A stretch of DNA of 11,813 nt, from positions 1 through 11,813 of the forward strand of contig CAZVQW010000039.1 of the NCBI GenBank assembly GCA_964629475.1, read 5' to 3'. Shown in pieces: positions 1 through 7,800 of the stretch. Both the position numbers and the translations under genes were made by a program. The notes below the pieces were generated by a model. The model ran no database searches and had not been told where the DNA came from. It saw only the letters and a list, made by a program, of their open reading frames with translations. Positions within the stretch are counted from its first letter, which is position 1, and each line of letters begins with the position of its first letter. This DNA comes from SMWD01 sp964629475. Lineage in GTDB: Bacteria; Pseudomonadota; Gammaproteobacteria; Steroidobacterales; GCA-2729495.

Positions 1-18
1 CCGATTCGAGTGAATCGG
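1..18. repeat. Small perfect inverted repeat at the left edge
   Basis: CCGATTC and GAATCGG form a perfect 7-bp stem around a GAGT loop at the very start of the window. There is no T-run after it, so it is not a clear intrinsic terminator, and what precedes it is not visible. It could be the end of a terminator or of a larger palindrome lying outside the window. Confidence 0.35.
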
Positions 19-127
19 CTGCTCAAACAAAGGCGGCTTATACTTCCTATTCGCGCGCTAAGTCATTGATAAGTATTTGTTTTAATTGATAACTGCCAAG
101 GGGCGTCCGTTGCTAAGTGCTTGACTG

Positions 128-145
128 TGCACAACGATGCACAAC
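128..145. repeat. Short tandem direct repeat TGCACAAC
   Basis: TGCACAAC occurs twice with a 10-bp period, immediately beside the GCGGGA motif at 148-167. On the minus strand it follows that motif. Two equal sites one helical turn apart could be bound by a protein, but no function can be assigned. Confidence 0.4.
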
Positions 146-147
146 TA

Positions 148-167
148 GGTCCCGCAAATCTCCCGCA
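148..167 (-). repeat. Dispersed GCGGGA motif, copy A
   Basis: Read on the minus strand this is TGCGGGAGATTTGCGGGACC. It matches the copy at 11061-11080 at 19 of 20 positions, the copy at 10082-10101 at 17 and the copy at 8154-8173 at 16. Each copy is itself two direct TGCGGGA-like halves with an 11-bp period. All four copies are intergenic and lie at boundaries between gene modules. This is the only copy in the opposite orientation. Confidence 0.7.
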
Positions 168-397
168 GCCAATTTTCACCAAGTCGGTCCATGAGCCACC
201 AAGAAAGATGCTGCGCTTGATAGCTCACGCAAGTTTTCCGATGACTGCTTTCGTCCAATAGCGATCGCTAAAGTTTGGACACTTGTGCTGCATACAGGCA
301 GCAGAGCGGGTTATTCGCCAGCGCAGTGGCATACTGCCAGACGGTGAAACATGTACTAGAATTCGTTTATCTCTCGGCGCTGACCCCGATATGTACT

Positions 398-403
398 TAA
401 AAT
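398..403 (+). promoter_or_regulatory. Possible -10 element of the merR-type gene
   Basis: TAAAAT lies 20 bp before the start codon of the regulator. No good -35 hexamer is found at 16-18 bp upstream. If used, transcription would start only some 12-15 nt before the ATG, and no Shine-Dalgarno sequence is visible there, so translation may be nearly leaderless. No MerR-type dyad is seen here, so autoregulation at this site is not supported. Confidence 0.25.
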
Positions 404-423
404 AGCTTACCCAAATTGACGCG

Positions 424-1185
424 ATGCAGATCAATGCGCTGACAATCGGCGAACTGGCCAAGCGTGCCAACGTGACTACGTCGTTGCTGCGATACTATGA
501 AAAAGAAGGAATACTCCTGCCAATTGGTCGAACTGACTCCGGATACCGACTGTATCGCCCGGAAGCTGAGCGCACGCTTCGATTTGTGCGCAGCGCACAG
601 CGGTGTGGATTCTCCCTTAATGACATCAAACTGATCCTTGGTGCCACCGGACGTTCATCCGAGGAAGTTGCAACCCTTCGCCAGATCACCGAGCAACGGT
701 TCCTGGACATCGAGCAACGGACGTCTGAAATTCTGGTGCTTCGGCACGAAATGGAACTACTACGGGACGACCTGGCGATGCACCTTGACCAGCCGGTGGG
801 CGAACCCATTGGTGAGCAATTCCGCGAATTGCTCGAGCGTGCGTGCGGTCACAAGCAGTCATTAGGTCGCCCCTCATTTATCAAACTGTTCAAGATTGTC
901 GGCTGTAAGTTGGCCGACGGCGATCCCCTCAGCTTATTATCCGAGTTTCGTGGCCGACACGTTCATATATGGTGGGATAGCGACGGCTATTCAATCCTGT
1001 TCGCCGAATCCGACTCGCGACTGGAACGGGCGCTTGAACGTTTAGTGCAAGCCGAAGCCGATTGTAAAGCCCATCCAGAACTCAAGGTTTGCGCCGAGAC
1101 CGGCGGCTTACTGCTTCAGATCAGCGGACCAAACGCATTTATTTTCGCACAAATTTTTATCATGCTTGAGATCGCAAAGGCCTGA
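424..1185 (+). CDS. MerR-family transcriptional regulator
   Basis: Cytoplasmic DNA-binding activator, 253 residues. Residues 7-75 are a textbook MerR winged helix-turn-helix: TIGELAKRANVTTSLLRYYE, then GYRLYRPE (40-47), the second helical part with RCGFSLNDIK (60-69), and a long dimerisation helix at about 85-120. MerR proteins bind a dyad in an over-long promoter spacer and untwist it on binding a ligand. The CueR/ZntR type metal loop with two cysteines about eight residues apart after the helix is not present: the cysteines are at 61, 141, 161, 214 and 223. Instead there is a C-terminal region of about 110 residues (145-253), apparently alpha/beta, that I do not recognise; it may bind an organic ligand or metal. 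The start is fixed by the MerR N-terminus, although no good ribosome binding site precedes it. A typical MerR operator lies 230 bp downstream, before the secreted protein and oxidase genes, which makes those the likely targets. Confidence 0.92.
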   Translation: MQINALTIGELAKRANVTTSLLRYYEKEGILLPIGRTDSGYRLYRPEAERTLRFVRSAQRCGFSLNDIKLILGATGRSSEEVATLRQITEQRFLDIEQRTSEILVLRHEMELLRDDLAMHLDQPVGEPIGEQFRELLERACGHKQSLGRPSFIKLFKIVGCKLADGDPLSLLSEFRGRHVHIWWDSDGYSILFAESDSRLERALERLVQAEADCKAHPELKVCAETGGLLLQISGPNAFIFAQIFIMLEIAKA

Positions 1186-1415
1186 TTGAAATCAGCCTCC
1201 TTGATACTTCAGATCGCTTCGCCGGCAACCCATATTCACCCCCAATCTCCGGGAATCAACCAGCTTCAACATCGCCCTTGGCTGCAGCGTTATCGCCGGC
1301 TACTCTTGTTCGAGCTCCTCTGGAAGCTACCGTCACACTATTTCGCCTCTCCACGGCCTGATATCAGACCATTCGTTGGTGTCTGTGAAATCGGGGTCAA
1401 GGGCGACTATATACC
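1186..1415. other. Spacer between regulator gene and operator
   Basis: I see no gene here. A weak hairpin (CTGAT at 1182-1186 with ATCAG at 1191-1195) overlaps the end of the regulator gene but lacks a T-run, so it is not a convincing terminator. Open frames in this stretch have no ribosome binding site and resemble nothing known to me. Confidence 0.5.
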
Positions 1416-1421
1416 TTGACC
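1395..1421. promoter_or_regulatory. Second inverted repeat overlapping the MerR promoter
   Basis: GGTCAAGG (1395-1402) and CCTTGACC (1414-1421) form a perfect 8-bp inverted repeat separated by 11 bp that include TATATA (1408-1413). The right arm contains the -35 hexamer TTGACC of the MerR-type promoter. It may be a site for a second regulator or an extra regulator-binding element; function is inferred only from position. Confidence 0.45.
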
Positions 1422-1447
1422 TTCAACCTAGTTAAAGGTCCATCATT
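1416..1447 (+). promoter_or_regulatory. MerR-type promoter and operator
   Basis: The -35 hexamer TTGACC (1416-1421) and a -10 CATCAT (1441-1446, four of six consensus bases) are separated by 19 bp, the long spacer typical of MerR-activated promoters. The spacer holds a 9-3-9 dyad, ACCTTCAAC (1419-1427), CTA, GTTAAAGGT (1431-1439), with eight of nine positions pairing. The ACCTT...AAGGT arms are the form seen in operators of the CueR group. With the regulator gene directly upstream on the same strand, this is the probable target of that protein and the start of the transcript for the secreted protein and multicopper oxidase. Confidence 0.85.
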
Positions 1448-1532
1448 CGGGGCCACTCAATCTAGATTAGGCCGGGGTGGCAGCAGAAAACCAGTTCGCG
1501 CGCAACCATCGCCAAGTAGAAGGAAATTCAAA

Positions 1533-1679
1533 ATGGCTAATGCGCGACGTGTCACCAATTTATACTGCCGGTTGATCGGCTCAAAGCCGGCAACCCGGGT
1601 GATGTTGAAGTGTTTCTATATGATGAAATATACAGAACCCGGGCCAGCCATATTACGAATATCAACAGAATTAGCTTAA
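1533..1679 (+). CDS. Possible small protein or leader peptide, 48 residues
   Basis: Unrecognised. The ATG at 1533 is preceded by AAGGAA (1520-1525) at 7 nt, a good ribosome binding site. The frame runs 48 codons to a TAA (1677-1679) that overlaps the AAGGAGG ribosome binding site of the next gene (1678-1684), a layout that would couple translation of the two. The product starts MANARRVTNLYC, has two cysteines and four internal methionines, and has no signal peptide or clear membrane segment. It sits in the roughly 240-nt leader between the MerR-type promoter and the secreted protein gene. It could be a true small gene, a regulatory upstream reading frame, or chance. Confidence 0.35.
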   Translation: MANARRVTNLYCRLIGSKPATRVMLKCFYMMKYTEPGPAILRISTELA

Positions 1680-1684
1680 GGAGG
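1678..1684 (+). promoter_or_regulatory. Strong ribosome binding site of the secreted protein gene
   Basis: AAGGAGG is a full Shine-Dalgarno sequence ending 6 nt before the ATG at 1691. It decides the start of the downstream gene against the in-frame GTG further upstream at 1610. Confidence 0.85.
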
Positions 1685-1690
1685 AGACTC

Positions 1691-2740
1691 ATGCGGACAT
1701 TGTCCCGAATCTCGGTTCTCACGTTGTCGATTCTGGCTATGCAGACCATCGGCAGCTACGCCCTTGCTGATACTCCGTTGCCCGGAAAACAGACCACAGT
1801 GAGTGGCCATCTCAACGGTACACAGGAGAACGCATGTATTCATATGACGCCATTCGTGTTCGGCGCTGATTGTACCTACGCACGCTCATTGCCGGAACTT
1901 GCTGGCGCGGAGCTGCCCTGGGTCGGCCCTACGGTGAATCCGGTGTATTTCACCAAGGGCAGCGTGCACGCAGACCCGGACTACATCCCGGTGCCGGGCG
2001 ATGATCGAATCGCACCCACACTCGATGGAGTGATTGCCGTAGATGACCGTGGCACACCGGACCCTCTTGATGACCGGTTGAGCGCCAGGTTGGTTGTCGG
2101 ACCAGCAGCACGTTCAGTTGTTACCAACGTAAATGAATTACGCGGTGGTGTCGGTGGTGCGCCGCCCCGAGCCGTTCAGCAGTGGGACAGCCTCACGCAT
2201 ACGGTCGCGCCGGTCACGGTGAACTTCGCCGAGCCAAATGCGCACGGCGGATTCGACTATGTGGTCGGAGAGCAGGGATTTCCAACATTGATCTGTATGA
2301 AAAACGACCCTGAAGATTGCTTTACGAGTGAAAACGCACCGACCACCGTCGGCGGCATGGGGCATGCCGGGCGATGGAAGGAGCCCGGGTCGCTGCCGAA
2401 TGTACGAGACCCTGCGCTGGGCGGCATATACGGCGGAAACCCCGGTACAGTCAGCGTCGGTGAGTTCATGGGGATGACCTGCCAGGACAATCGTGATGGT
2501 GCGGCGTGCAAGGACGGGATTGTTGTCTGGGACACCGAGGGTAAGGGTGAGGATTCCAGCTGGGACAACCTGTTGCTAAAAGTATCGACGGATAGCGAAG
2601 CCAAGGTAATCGAGGCCGCGGGATTCTGGACCAACGAGTATTACATCCCAGGAGTCCCAGCCAACTTCGAACTTTCAGAGCAGGAACACAATAACTCGTG
2701 GCAGGGTGGCTACCTGACCGTCAAGGGAGTGACAAAATGA
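1691..2740 (+). CDS. Secreted protein of unknown function, partner of the multicopper oxidase
   Basis: I do not recognise a family. The 349-residue product starts with a clear Sec signal peptide (basic MRTLSR, hydrophobic core 7-24, probable cleavage after ALA at about residue 26), so it is periplasmic or outside the cell. The mature part looks beta-rich and has six cysteines in three close pairs (49/61, 202/210, 264/273), suggesting three local disulfides. It is rich in Gly, Pro and Asp, with acidic DDRGTPDPLDDR at 119-129 that could bind a cation. It has no membrane anchor or lipobox. The start is set by the strong AAGGAGG 6 nt upstream. Its stop overlaps the start of the multicopper oxidase gene by 4 nt (ATGA), so the two are co-translated and probably cooperate in the same compartment, for example as substrate-binding, copper-delivery or accessory subunit; this role is inference from context. 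Confidence 0.85.
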   Translation: MRTLSRISVLTLSILAMQTIGSYALADTPLPGKQTTVSGHLNGTQENACIHMTPFVFGADCTYARSLPELAGAELPWVGPTVNPVYFTKGSVHADPDYIPVPGDDRIAPTLDGVIAVDDRGTPDPLDDRLSARLVVGPAARSVVTNVNELRGGVGGAPPRAVQQWDSLTHTVAPVTVNFAEPNAHGGFDYVVGEQGFPTLICMKNDPEDCFTSENAPTTVGGMGHAGRWKEPGSLPNVRDPALGGIYGGNPGTVSVGEFMGMTCQDNRDGAACKDGIVVWDTEGKGEDSSWDNLLLKVSTDSEAKVIEAAGFWTNEYYIPGVPANFELSEQEHNNSWQGGYLTVKGVTK

Positions 2741-4692
2741 TAATTTCCATACGCATGCATATAGCAGGGCTTTTGCTCCTGGCTGCAGCCGCGGCGACCG
2801 CCGGTGAACGAGGTCCTCGCACCGGTTACAACCAGCTGTTCGAGGCCGTCGACCTGAATTCCGACCCCGATATTGTCGAAATCGATCTTGTGGCGGCCGT
2901 TAAATCGGTGGATCTGTCCGGCGACGGCCTGATGGCGAATGCCTGGACGTTCAACGGCGGCACTCCCGGTCCGCTGATCCGGTTGCGTGTTGGACAGCGT
3001 CTTATCGTGCACTTTCGTAACGAATTGCCCAAACCGAATGTCGTGCACTGGCACGGGATCGAACTGGACAATGCCAACGATGGTACCGAGGTGACTCAGA
3101 ACCCGGTACCGACGGGTAAGACATTCACCTACGATTTCGTCGTGCCTCGCCCCGGCGTGTTTTTCTACCACCCGCATTCGATGCCTTCCAATGACGAATT
3201 CAAGGGTCTGTATGGTCCGATAATCGTCACCGATACCGCAGACGAGAAGCTCGGTGATATCGGCATCGTGCCGACGGCAAGCGATGCACATGTGCTCGTA
3301 CTCGCCGATACGACGGTATGCAAAGAATCGGGGAAAAACGACGAAGTGACCTTTAAACCGGGTGCGGATGTGCCGTGGGTGCATACCGCCAAGCTGGGAG
3401 ATTTTCCGGGCCTGGTGGCATGGCCATCCCCGCGCGATCTGTGTGAAACGCCCCGCGATGATATGGGAAAGCCCGTCGACGGCCCCCTCGCGAAAGGCGA
3501 TATTCCGAACATGAAGCCTTCGCTGAAATGTGCCATCGGCGATCGCTGCCGGGTCAACGAAGGGCAGCTGGTGCTGACGAACGGCCGCATGGCCGCGAGC
3601 CGCCGTGGCACACCCGAGAAACCCGGCGCGCTGATTGACGAGGCGGCGGAAGCAATCGATATCGAGAGCGGCGGGCCTGTGCGCCTGCAACTCATCAACG
3701 CCGCAGCAGCTCGATATTTCTGGTTGCGCCTCACCGACAGTGCCGGTAACGATATTCCGATGCTGCGCATCGGTGGCGAGGGCGGTTTGCTCGATCGCGT
3801 GAGGATCGAGGGCGGCATGATGGACAAACTCAACACCAAGTATCGGCTAGGTGAGATTCTGCTCGCCAATGCAAACCGTGCAGACATCGTGTTCAACGTG
3901 CCGGACCTCGAGCCCGGCGAGGTGTTGACCCTGTGGACGCAGGATTACCAGCGCTATGGCACACAGACCTATCCGTACGGCTACGGCGGTCTGCCCACGG
4001 TTCCCGTTGCGCATTTTCGCGTCAAGGGTGCCGCCGGTCGGGAAACGCGCACGCTTGCCGCGGGCGACCCTTTACGTGCCCACCGTAAGGTGGGTTCGCC
4101 GGTAGCCAGCATCAAGGACCACAGTGCGCTGTCTGAATTTCTGGATCCGGCAGAAATGGAGCCGCCGCGACCCGGCATGTCGAGTAATATCTTTCAACTC
4201 AACGTCATTCAGATGCGCGAAGCCATGGATGGCTATCACGCCACCATCCCTCCCGACGAAACGGGCGACCGGGACTATCGCGATCTTCCTTACCTGAACT
4301 CCAGTCGTTTCGCAGAGGTCGGCGACATGCTGGAAATCGAGATTGCCAACCTCTCACAAGCGCATCATCCGATGCACCTGCACGGATTTTCGTTTCAGCC
4401 GGTGCGCATGGTGTTCAACAATAGCTTACAGGAGGGCGCAGAGACGGCTTACGAGTTCTCGTACAATGAGTTTGTGGATACCATCGATATACCGCCATTT
4501 CATTCGGCCGTGGTGCGAGTACCGCTGGAGGACCGGCCGAAGTCTGATGGCTCACCTGGCGGCGCGCTGGGACGCTGGTTATTCCATTGTCACATATTCC
4601 ACCATGCCGCTGTCGGCATGCTGACCGAAATCGTCGTGGTTGACGGGCCTTCCGAAGAACCGCTGGCTTCGACACCCGTCAATCTCAATTAA
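2737..4692 (+). CDS. Multicopper oxidase (laccase-like), Sec-exported
   Basis: Oxidises a substrate (metal ion, phenol or similar) by one-electron steps and reduces O2 to water, probably in the periplasm. All copper-ligand motifs are visible in the 651-residue protein: HWHG (H104, H106), YHPHS (H145, H147), HPMHLHG (H544, H547, H549) and HCHIFHHAAVGM (H617, C618, H619, H623, M628). That gives the type 1 set H544/C618/H623 with axial Met628 and the eight trinuclear-cluster histidines. The signal peptide (residues 1-22, cleavage near ATA-G) lacks a twin arginine, so export looks Sec-dependent, unlike CueO- and CopA-type enzymes. It is longer than a usual three-cupredoxin laccase (about 500 residues), partly because of an insert at about 190-275 with four cysteines (195, 236, 265, 271). 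No methionine-rich copper-binding segment is seen. The gene has AAGGGAG (2723-2729) as ribosome binding site and overlaps the preceding gene by 4 nt; it shares that gene's MerR-type promoter. The substrate is unknown. Confidence 0.95.
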   Translation: MIISIRMHIAGLLLLAAAAATAGERGPRTGYNQLFEAVDLNSDPDIVEIDLVAAVKSVDLSGDGLMANAWTFNGGTPGPLIRLRVGQRLIVHFRNELPKPNVVHWHGIELDNANDGTEVTQNPVPTGKTFTYDFVVPRPGVFFYHPHSMPSNDEFKGLYGPIIVTDTADEKLGDIGIVPTASDAHVLVLADTTVCKESGKNDEVTFKPGADVPWVHTAKLGDFPGLVAWPSPRDLCETPRDDMGKPVDGPLAKGDIPNMKPSLKCAIGDRCRVNEGQLVLTNGRMAASRRGTPEKPGALIDEAAEAIDIESGGPVRLQLINAAAARYFWLRLTDSAGNDIPMLRIGGEGGLLDRVRIEGGMMDKLNTKYRLGEILLANANRADIVFNVPDLEPGEVLTLWTQDYQRYGTQTYPYGYGGLPTVPVAHFRVKGAAGRETRTLAAGDPLRAHRKVGSPVASIKDHSALSEFLDPAEMEPPRPGMSSNIFQLNVIQMREAMDGYHATIPPDETGDRDYRDLPYLNSSRFAEVGDMLEIEIANLSQAHHPMHLHGFSFQPVRMVFNNSLQEGAETAYEFSYNEFVDTIDIPPFHSAVVRVPLEDRPKSDGSPGGALGRWLFHCHIFHHAAVGMLTEIVVVDGPSEEPLASTPVNLN

Positions 4693-4775
4693 GAAATTCC
4701 TGGAAGATAATGTTGCTATTTGGTTGTGGAACGCAAGACGCAAGACGAGGCTAAGGATAGATAAATCGGCACCGT

Positions 4776-4808
4776 GAAACGCAGCCAAGCCCTGACTGGC
4801 AGTGTTTC
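4776..4808 (+). other. Long imperfect hairpin between oxidase and receptor genes
   Basis: GAAACGCAGCCA (4776-4787) pairs with TGGCAGTGTTTC (4797-4808) over 12 positions with one mismatch and one G-T pair, loop 9 nt. A TTTT run follows only 12 nt later, so it is not a standard intrinsic terminator. It could attenuate read-through, stabilise the upstream mRNA end, or be incidental. The 193-bp gap also contains a short tandem GCAAGAC repeat (about 4734-4747) and a TATAAA at 4827-4832 that might be part of a promoter for the receptor gene, with no good -35. Confidence 0.45.
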
Positions 4809-4885
4809 TGAGATGGCATGTTTTAGTATAAACAAGATGAATAATAAGTAACGATAAGGTCAGCTTGAGAGGGGGATTAATCGCG

Positions 4886-7800
4886 ATGAATCGAGCATCG
4901 TCGAGGCCGGTACTGCCCGGTATCCTGATTTTGTCCGCGGTGATGACCTGGTCAATTTCCGCGTGGTCACAGGTCGATGAAATGATCGTGACCGTCGGCA
5001 AGAAGGCCGAGAGTCTCCAGGACGTGCCGATGTCCGTCACCGCTTTTTCGGCGGACGACATCGCGCGAAAGGGCATCAAGGACATCACGGATGTCGCGCG
5101 ATTCTCGACGAGTATCCAGTTCGACGAGTCATTCGCGCAGAGCGATACGCGCATCGCCGTTCGCGGACTCTCACCGACCCGCGGCCGCCAGAATGTTGCG
5201 CTGCTGGTCGACGGCATCGATGTGTCCAGCGAGGCGATCACGAGTTCGGGAGGTTCGCTGTTGCTCAACACACGCCTCGTCGATATCGAGCGCATCGAAG
5301 TCGTGCTCGGACCGCAGATGGCACTCTACGGACGCAGCGCGTTCAACGGCGCGATTCACTACATCACCAAAGACGCGTCGGAGGAGTTCGAGACGAGTTT
5401 CAGCCTCGATGGCGGATTCAGTGGTGATTCGGGCGTTCGCCAATACGAAGCGATCGGCAGTATCAGCGGACCGATTTTCGGCGAGGCGCTCGGCTTCCGG
5501 TTAAACGGTGCGTGGTGGGACGACGAGGGATTTTACCGCAACCAGATCACGGGCCAGCGCATCGGCGGCAACGAGGGTTATGGACTTGCGCTGACATTGA
5601 ACTCGAATATCGGCGACAACCTCAGTTTTAAATTTCGCACCGAATTCACCGACGACGAGGGCCAGCCCAGTGCCCAGGCATTCCTCGGCTACAACGCCGA
5701 ACTGCAAATGCCGCAAAACGCCATTGATAACGGCGTCGCCGAGTGTTTCCCGGATTTCATTGCGGCGGTCGGCATGGTTCCGGGTAACAACCAGGCACTG
5801 CTCGAGCGTGGGTTGCGGTTGCTCGACCCGGCCTACGTCGCGACGCTCGACCCGGCGACGCTCGATCCGAACTCGCCGTCGTTCGTACCGCCGGCCGGCG
5901 GTGGGCCGTATTGCGAGGAGGTCGTCCCGGACCGTGTCGGCCGTGTCCCCGGCGGCGATTCACTCGCCGTGAATATGGCGCCGAACCCGCTGACGCCGGG
6001 TATCGATTACCCGGGTTTCGACCGCGAGTTGCTGCGTGTGTCATTCGTTGCCGATTTCGAGACGGAGCATTTTGCGGTCAAATCGCTGACGGGCTACACG
6101 CGCGACGACAACATCGAGCAGCAGGATTCGAATGCGTACGGGTTTCGCTCTTCGGACGCCGGGATGTTCCTTGACGGCAACGTGAACACGTTTCAGTTCA
6201 ACAATGACAAGGTCACGGAGATATCCAGCCAGGATGTCTACGTCACGACTTCTTTCGAAGGACCGGTGAACGGAATGCTTGGCGCGCTGTACTGGCAGGA
6301 AAAAGTCGACAACCTTTCGCGTTCGATCACGGCCCAGGCGTCGGGCTCGCATTGTTTCTGGAACAGTGCGACCGGAGAAATCAGTAACGCCTTATTCGAC
6401 ATGATCGACGACAGCTGCACGGGCTATACGGCCGTTCCTGCGGCACCGTACCTGAGTGCGGCCCAGCCGTTCCGCCCCGAGCATCCGGCCGATCGCGACA
6501 CAGAGCACTGGTCGGTTTACGGAGCACTGGACGTCGAGATCGCCGAGAACTGGACGCTTGCGTTTGAGGGCCGCTATAACGACGAAGACGTCGACGTTTT
6601 CGGCCCGATCTTTTACGAGCCCGGCGCCGGCGGCGGTCCGGGTGGTCTGAATCCGTGCGGAATCTTTTTCCGAGGTTGCGAGCCGTTCGAGGATTGGCGG
6701 GCCGCCGGCAAATGGTTTTCGGATTCCTTTTTTCCGTGGACCGACGAGTCGCCGGACGGCAACGATCTCAACGCATTCGTTCCCGATCAGGCTGCGCTCG
6801 CGGCGATTCCGGATTTGTGCCGGCAGCAGGATCCCGACGGCGTGCAGCGTTCGATCGACGAGGGTCCGATCCTGATCGAACGCGGCCCGAACGGCGTGCC
6901 TGTCTGGGATGACGGCATCGTGCCGATACTTGACGCAAACGGCCGGGCGCAGGGTCTCGACGTGAACGGCAATCCGGTTTCGCTGGATTCCGGTCAGGCG
7001 GTCGGGGTCGATACATTCAATCCCTGGTGTGTCGGACAGTTGAGCGAAAGCGATAGCTGGTTTTCGCCGAAGGTCAGGCTCGAGTGGGGTGCGACCGATG
7101 ACATGCTGTTTTATTTGTCATGGTCGCGCGCGCGAAAACCCGGCGGGTTCAGCATGCTGACGGTGGGTTCCTCCGGTCTCGATCGCGAATTGGCGGAGTT
7201 CGATCCCGAGAAGATGGTTGTCTGGGAACTCGGCGGAAATACGGCGTGGCTCGACAACACGCTTGTCGTGAACGGCGCAGTGTTCTATCAGGATTTCACC
7301 GACAAGCAGGCATTGACATCCGTGCCGGCCGCTGACGGACAGCGACGCGTTTCGAAAATCGTGAATGCCGGCAAGGCCGAGGTCTGGGGTTCGGAATTCA
7401 GTATCGATTGGAGCCCGGTCAGGGAGTTTCTCGGCGGCAACTGGCGCACAAGAGTCGGTTGGACATGGCTGCCGACGCGCGAGTACACCGATTTCACGAT
7501 CAATTCGACGAGTCCGACGACGATAGCCGAGGCCGGTAATTGCACGCTGAATGTGCAGCTCGGTACCTGCATCGTCAGCTATACGGGCAACAAGCTCGAG
7601 AACTCCGCGGAACATGCGGTGAACAGCTTCGTGCAATACGTCCTGCCGATGGATGAGTCGGTCGATGCGTTCGTCGAAACGGATGCGATCTGGCAGAGCA
7701 AACGCTACACGGGCATCACGAACAACGTCTGGACGGATGATTTCCTGGAACTAAACTTACGTATCGGCTTCCAGGGCGAGCGATGGGAGGCGTTGCTGTA

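Larger units (their letters stand above)
19..423. other. Intergenic region without a convincing gene
   Basis: No reading frame here has a start with a ribosome binding site or a recognisable product. The stretch holds a direct repeat (TGCACAAC at 128-135 and 138-145), one minus-strand copy of the dispersed 20-nt GCGGGA motif (148-167) and the probable promoter of the downstream MerR gene close to its right end. Confidence 0.6.

Noticed and set aside
1..40. Possible tRNA 3' end at the left edge (TTCGAGT resembles a T-loop)
   Set aside because: The bases flanking the loop do not form a T-stem and no acceptor end or CCA follows; the pairing seen is a different hairpin.
1186..1419. Short plus-strand frame after the regulator gene
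   Set aside because: It needs a TTG start, has no ribosome binding site, ends in the promoter and resembles nothing.
1419..1439. SoxR-type operator
   Set aside because: The dyad arms are ACCTTCAAC/GTTAAAGGT, not the CCTCAAG-type arms of SoxR boxes, and the regulator lacks the SoxR C-x2-C-x-C-x5-C iron-sulfur motif.
2710..3690. Long minus-strand reading frame (326 codons) antisense to the oxidase gene
   Set aside because: It lies fully over the well-supported multicopper oxidase, has low-complexity Arg/His/Ala-rich content and no recognisable domain; it is a shadow produced by G+C-rich codon use.
4693..4885. Fur box or second MerR operator before the receptor gene
   Set aside because: GATAATGTTGCTATTT is too poor a match to the Fur consensus, and the AAGGT near 4856 has no opposing ACCTT arm at the proper distance.
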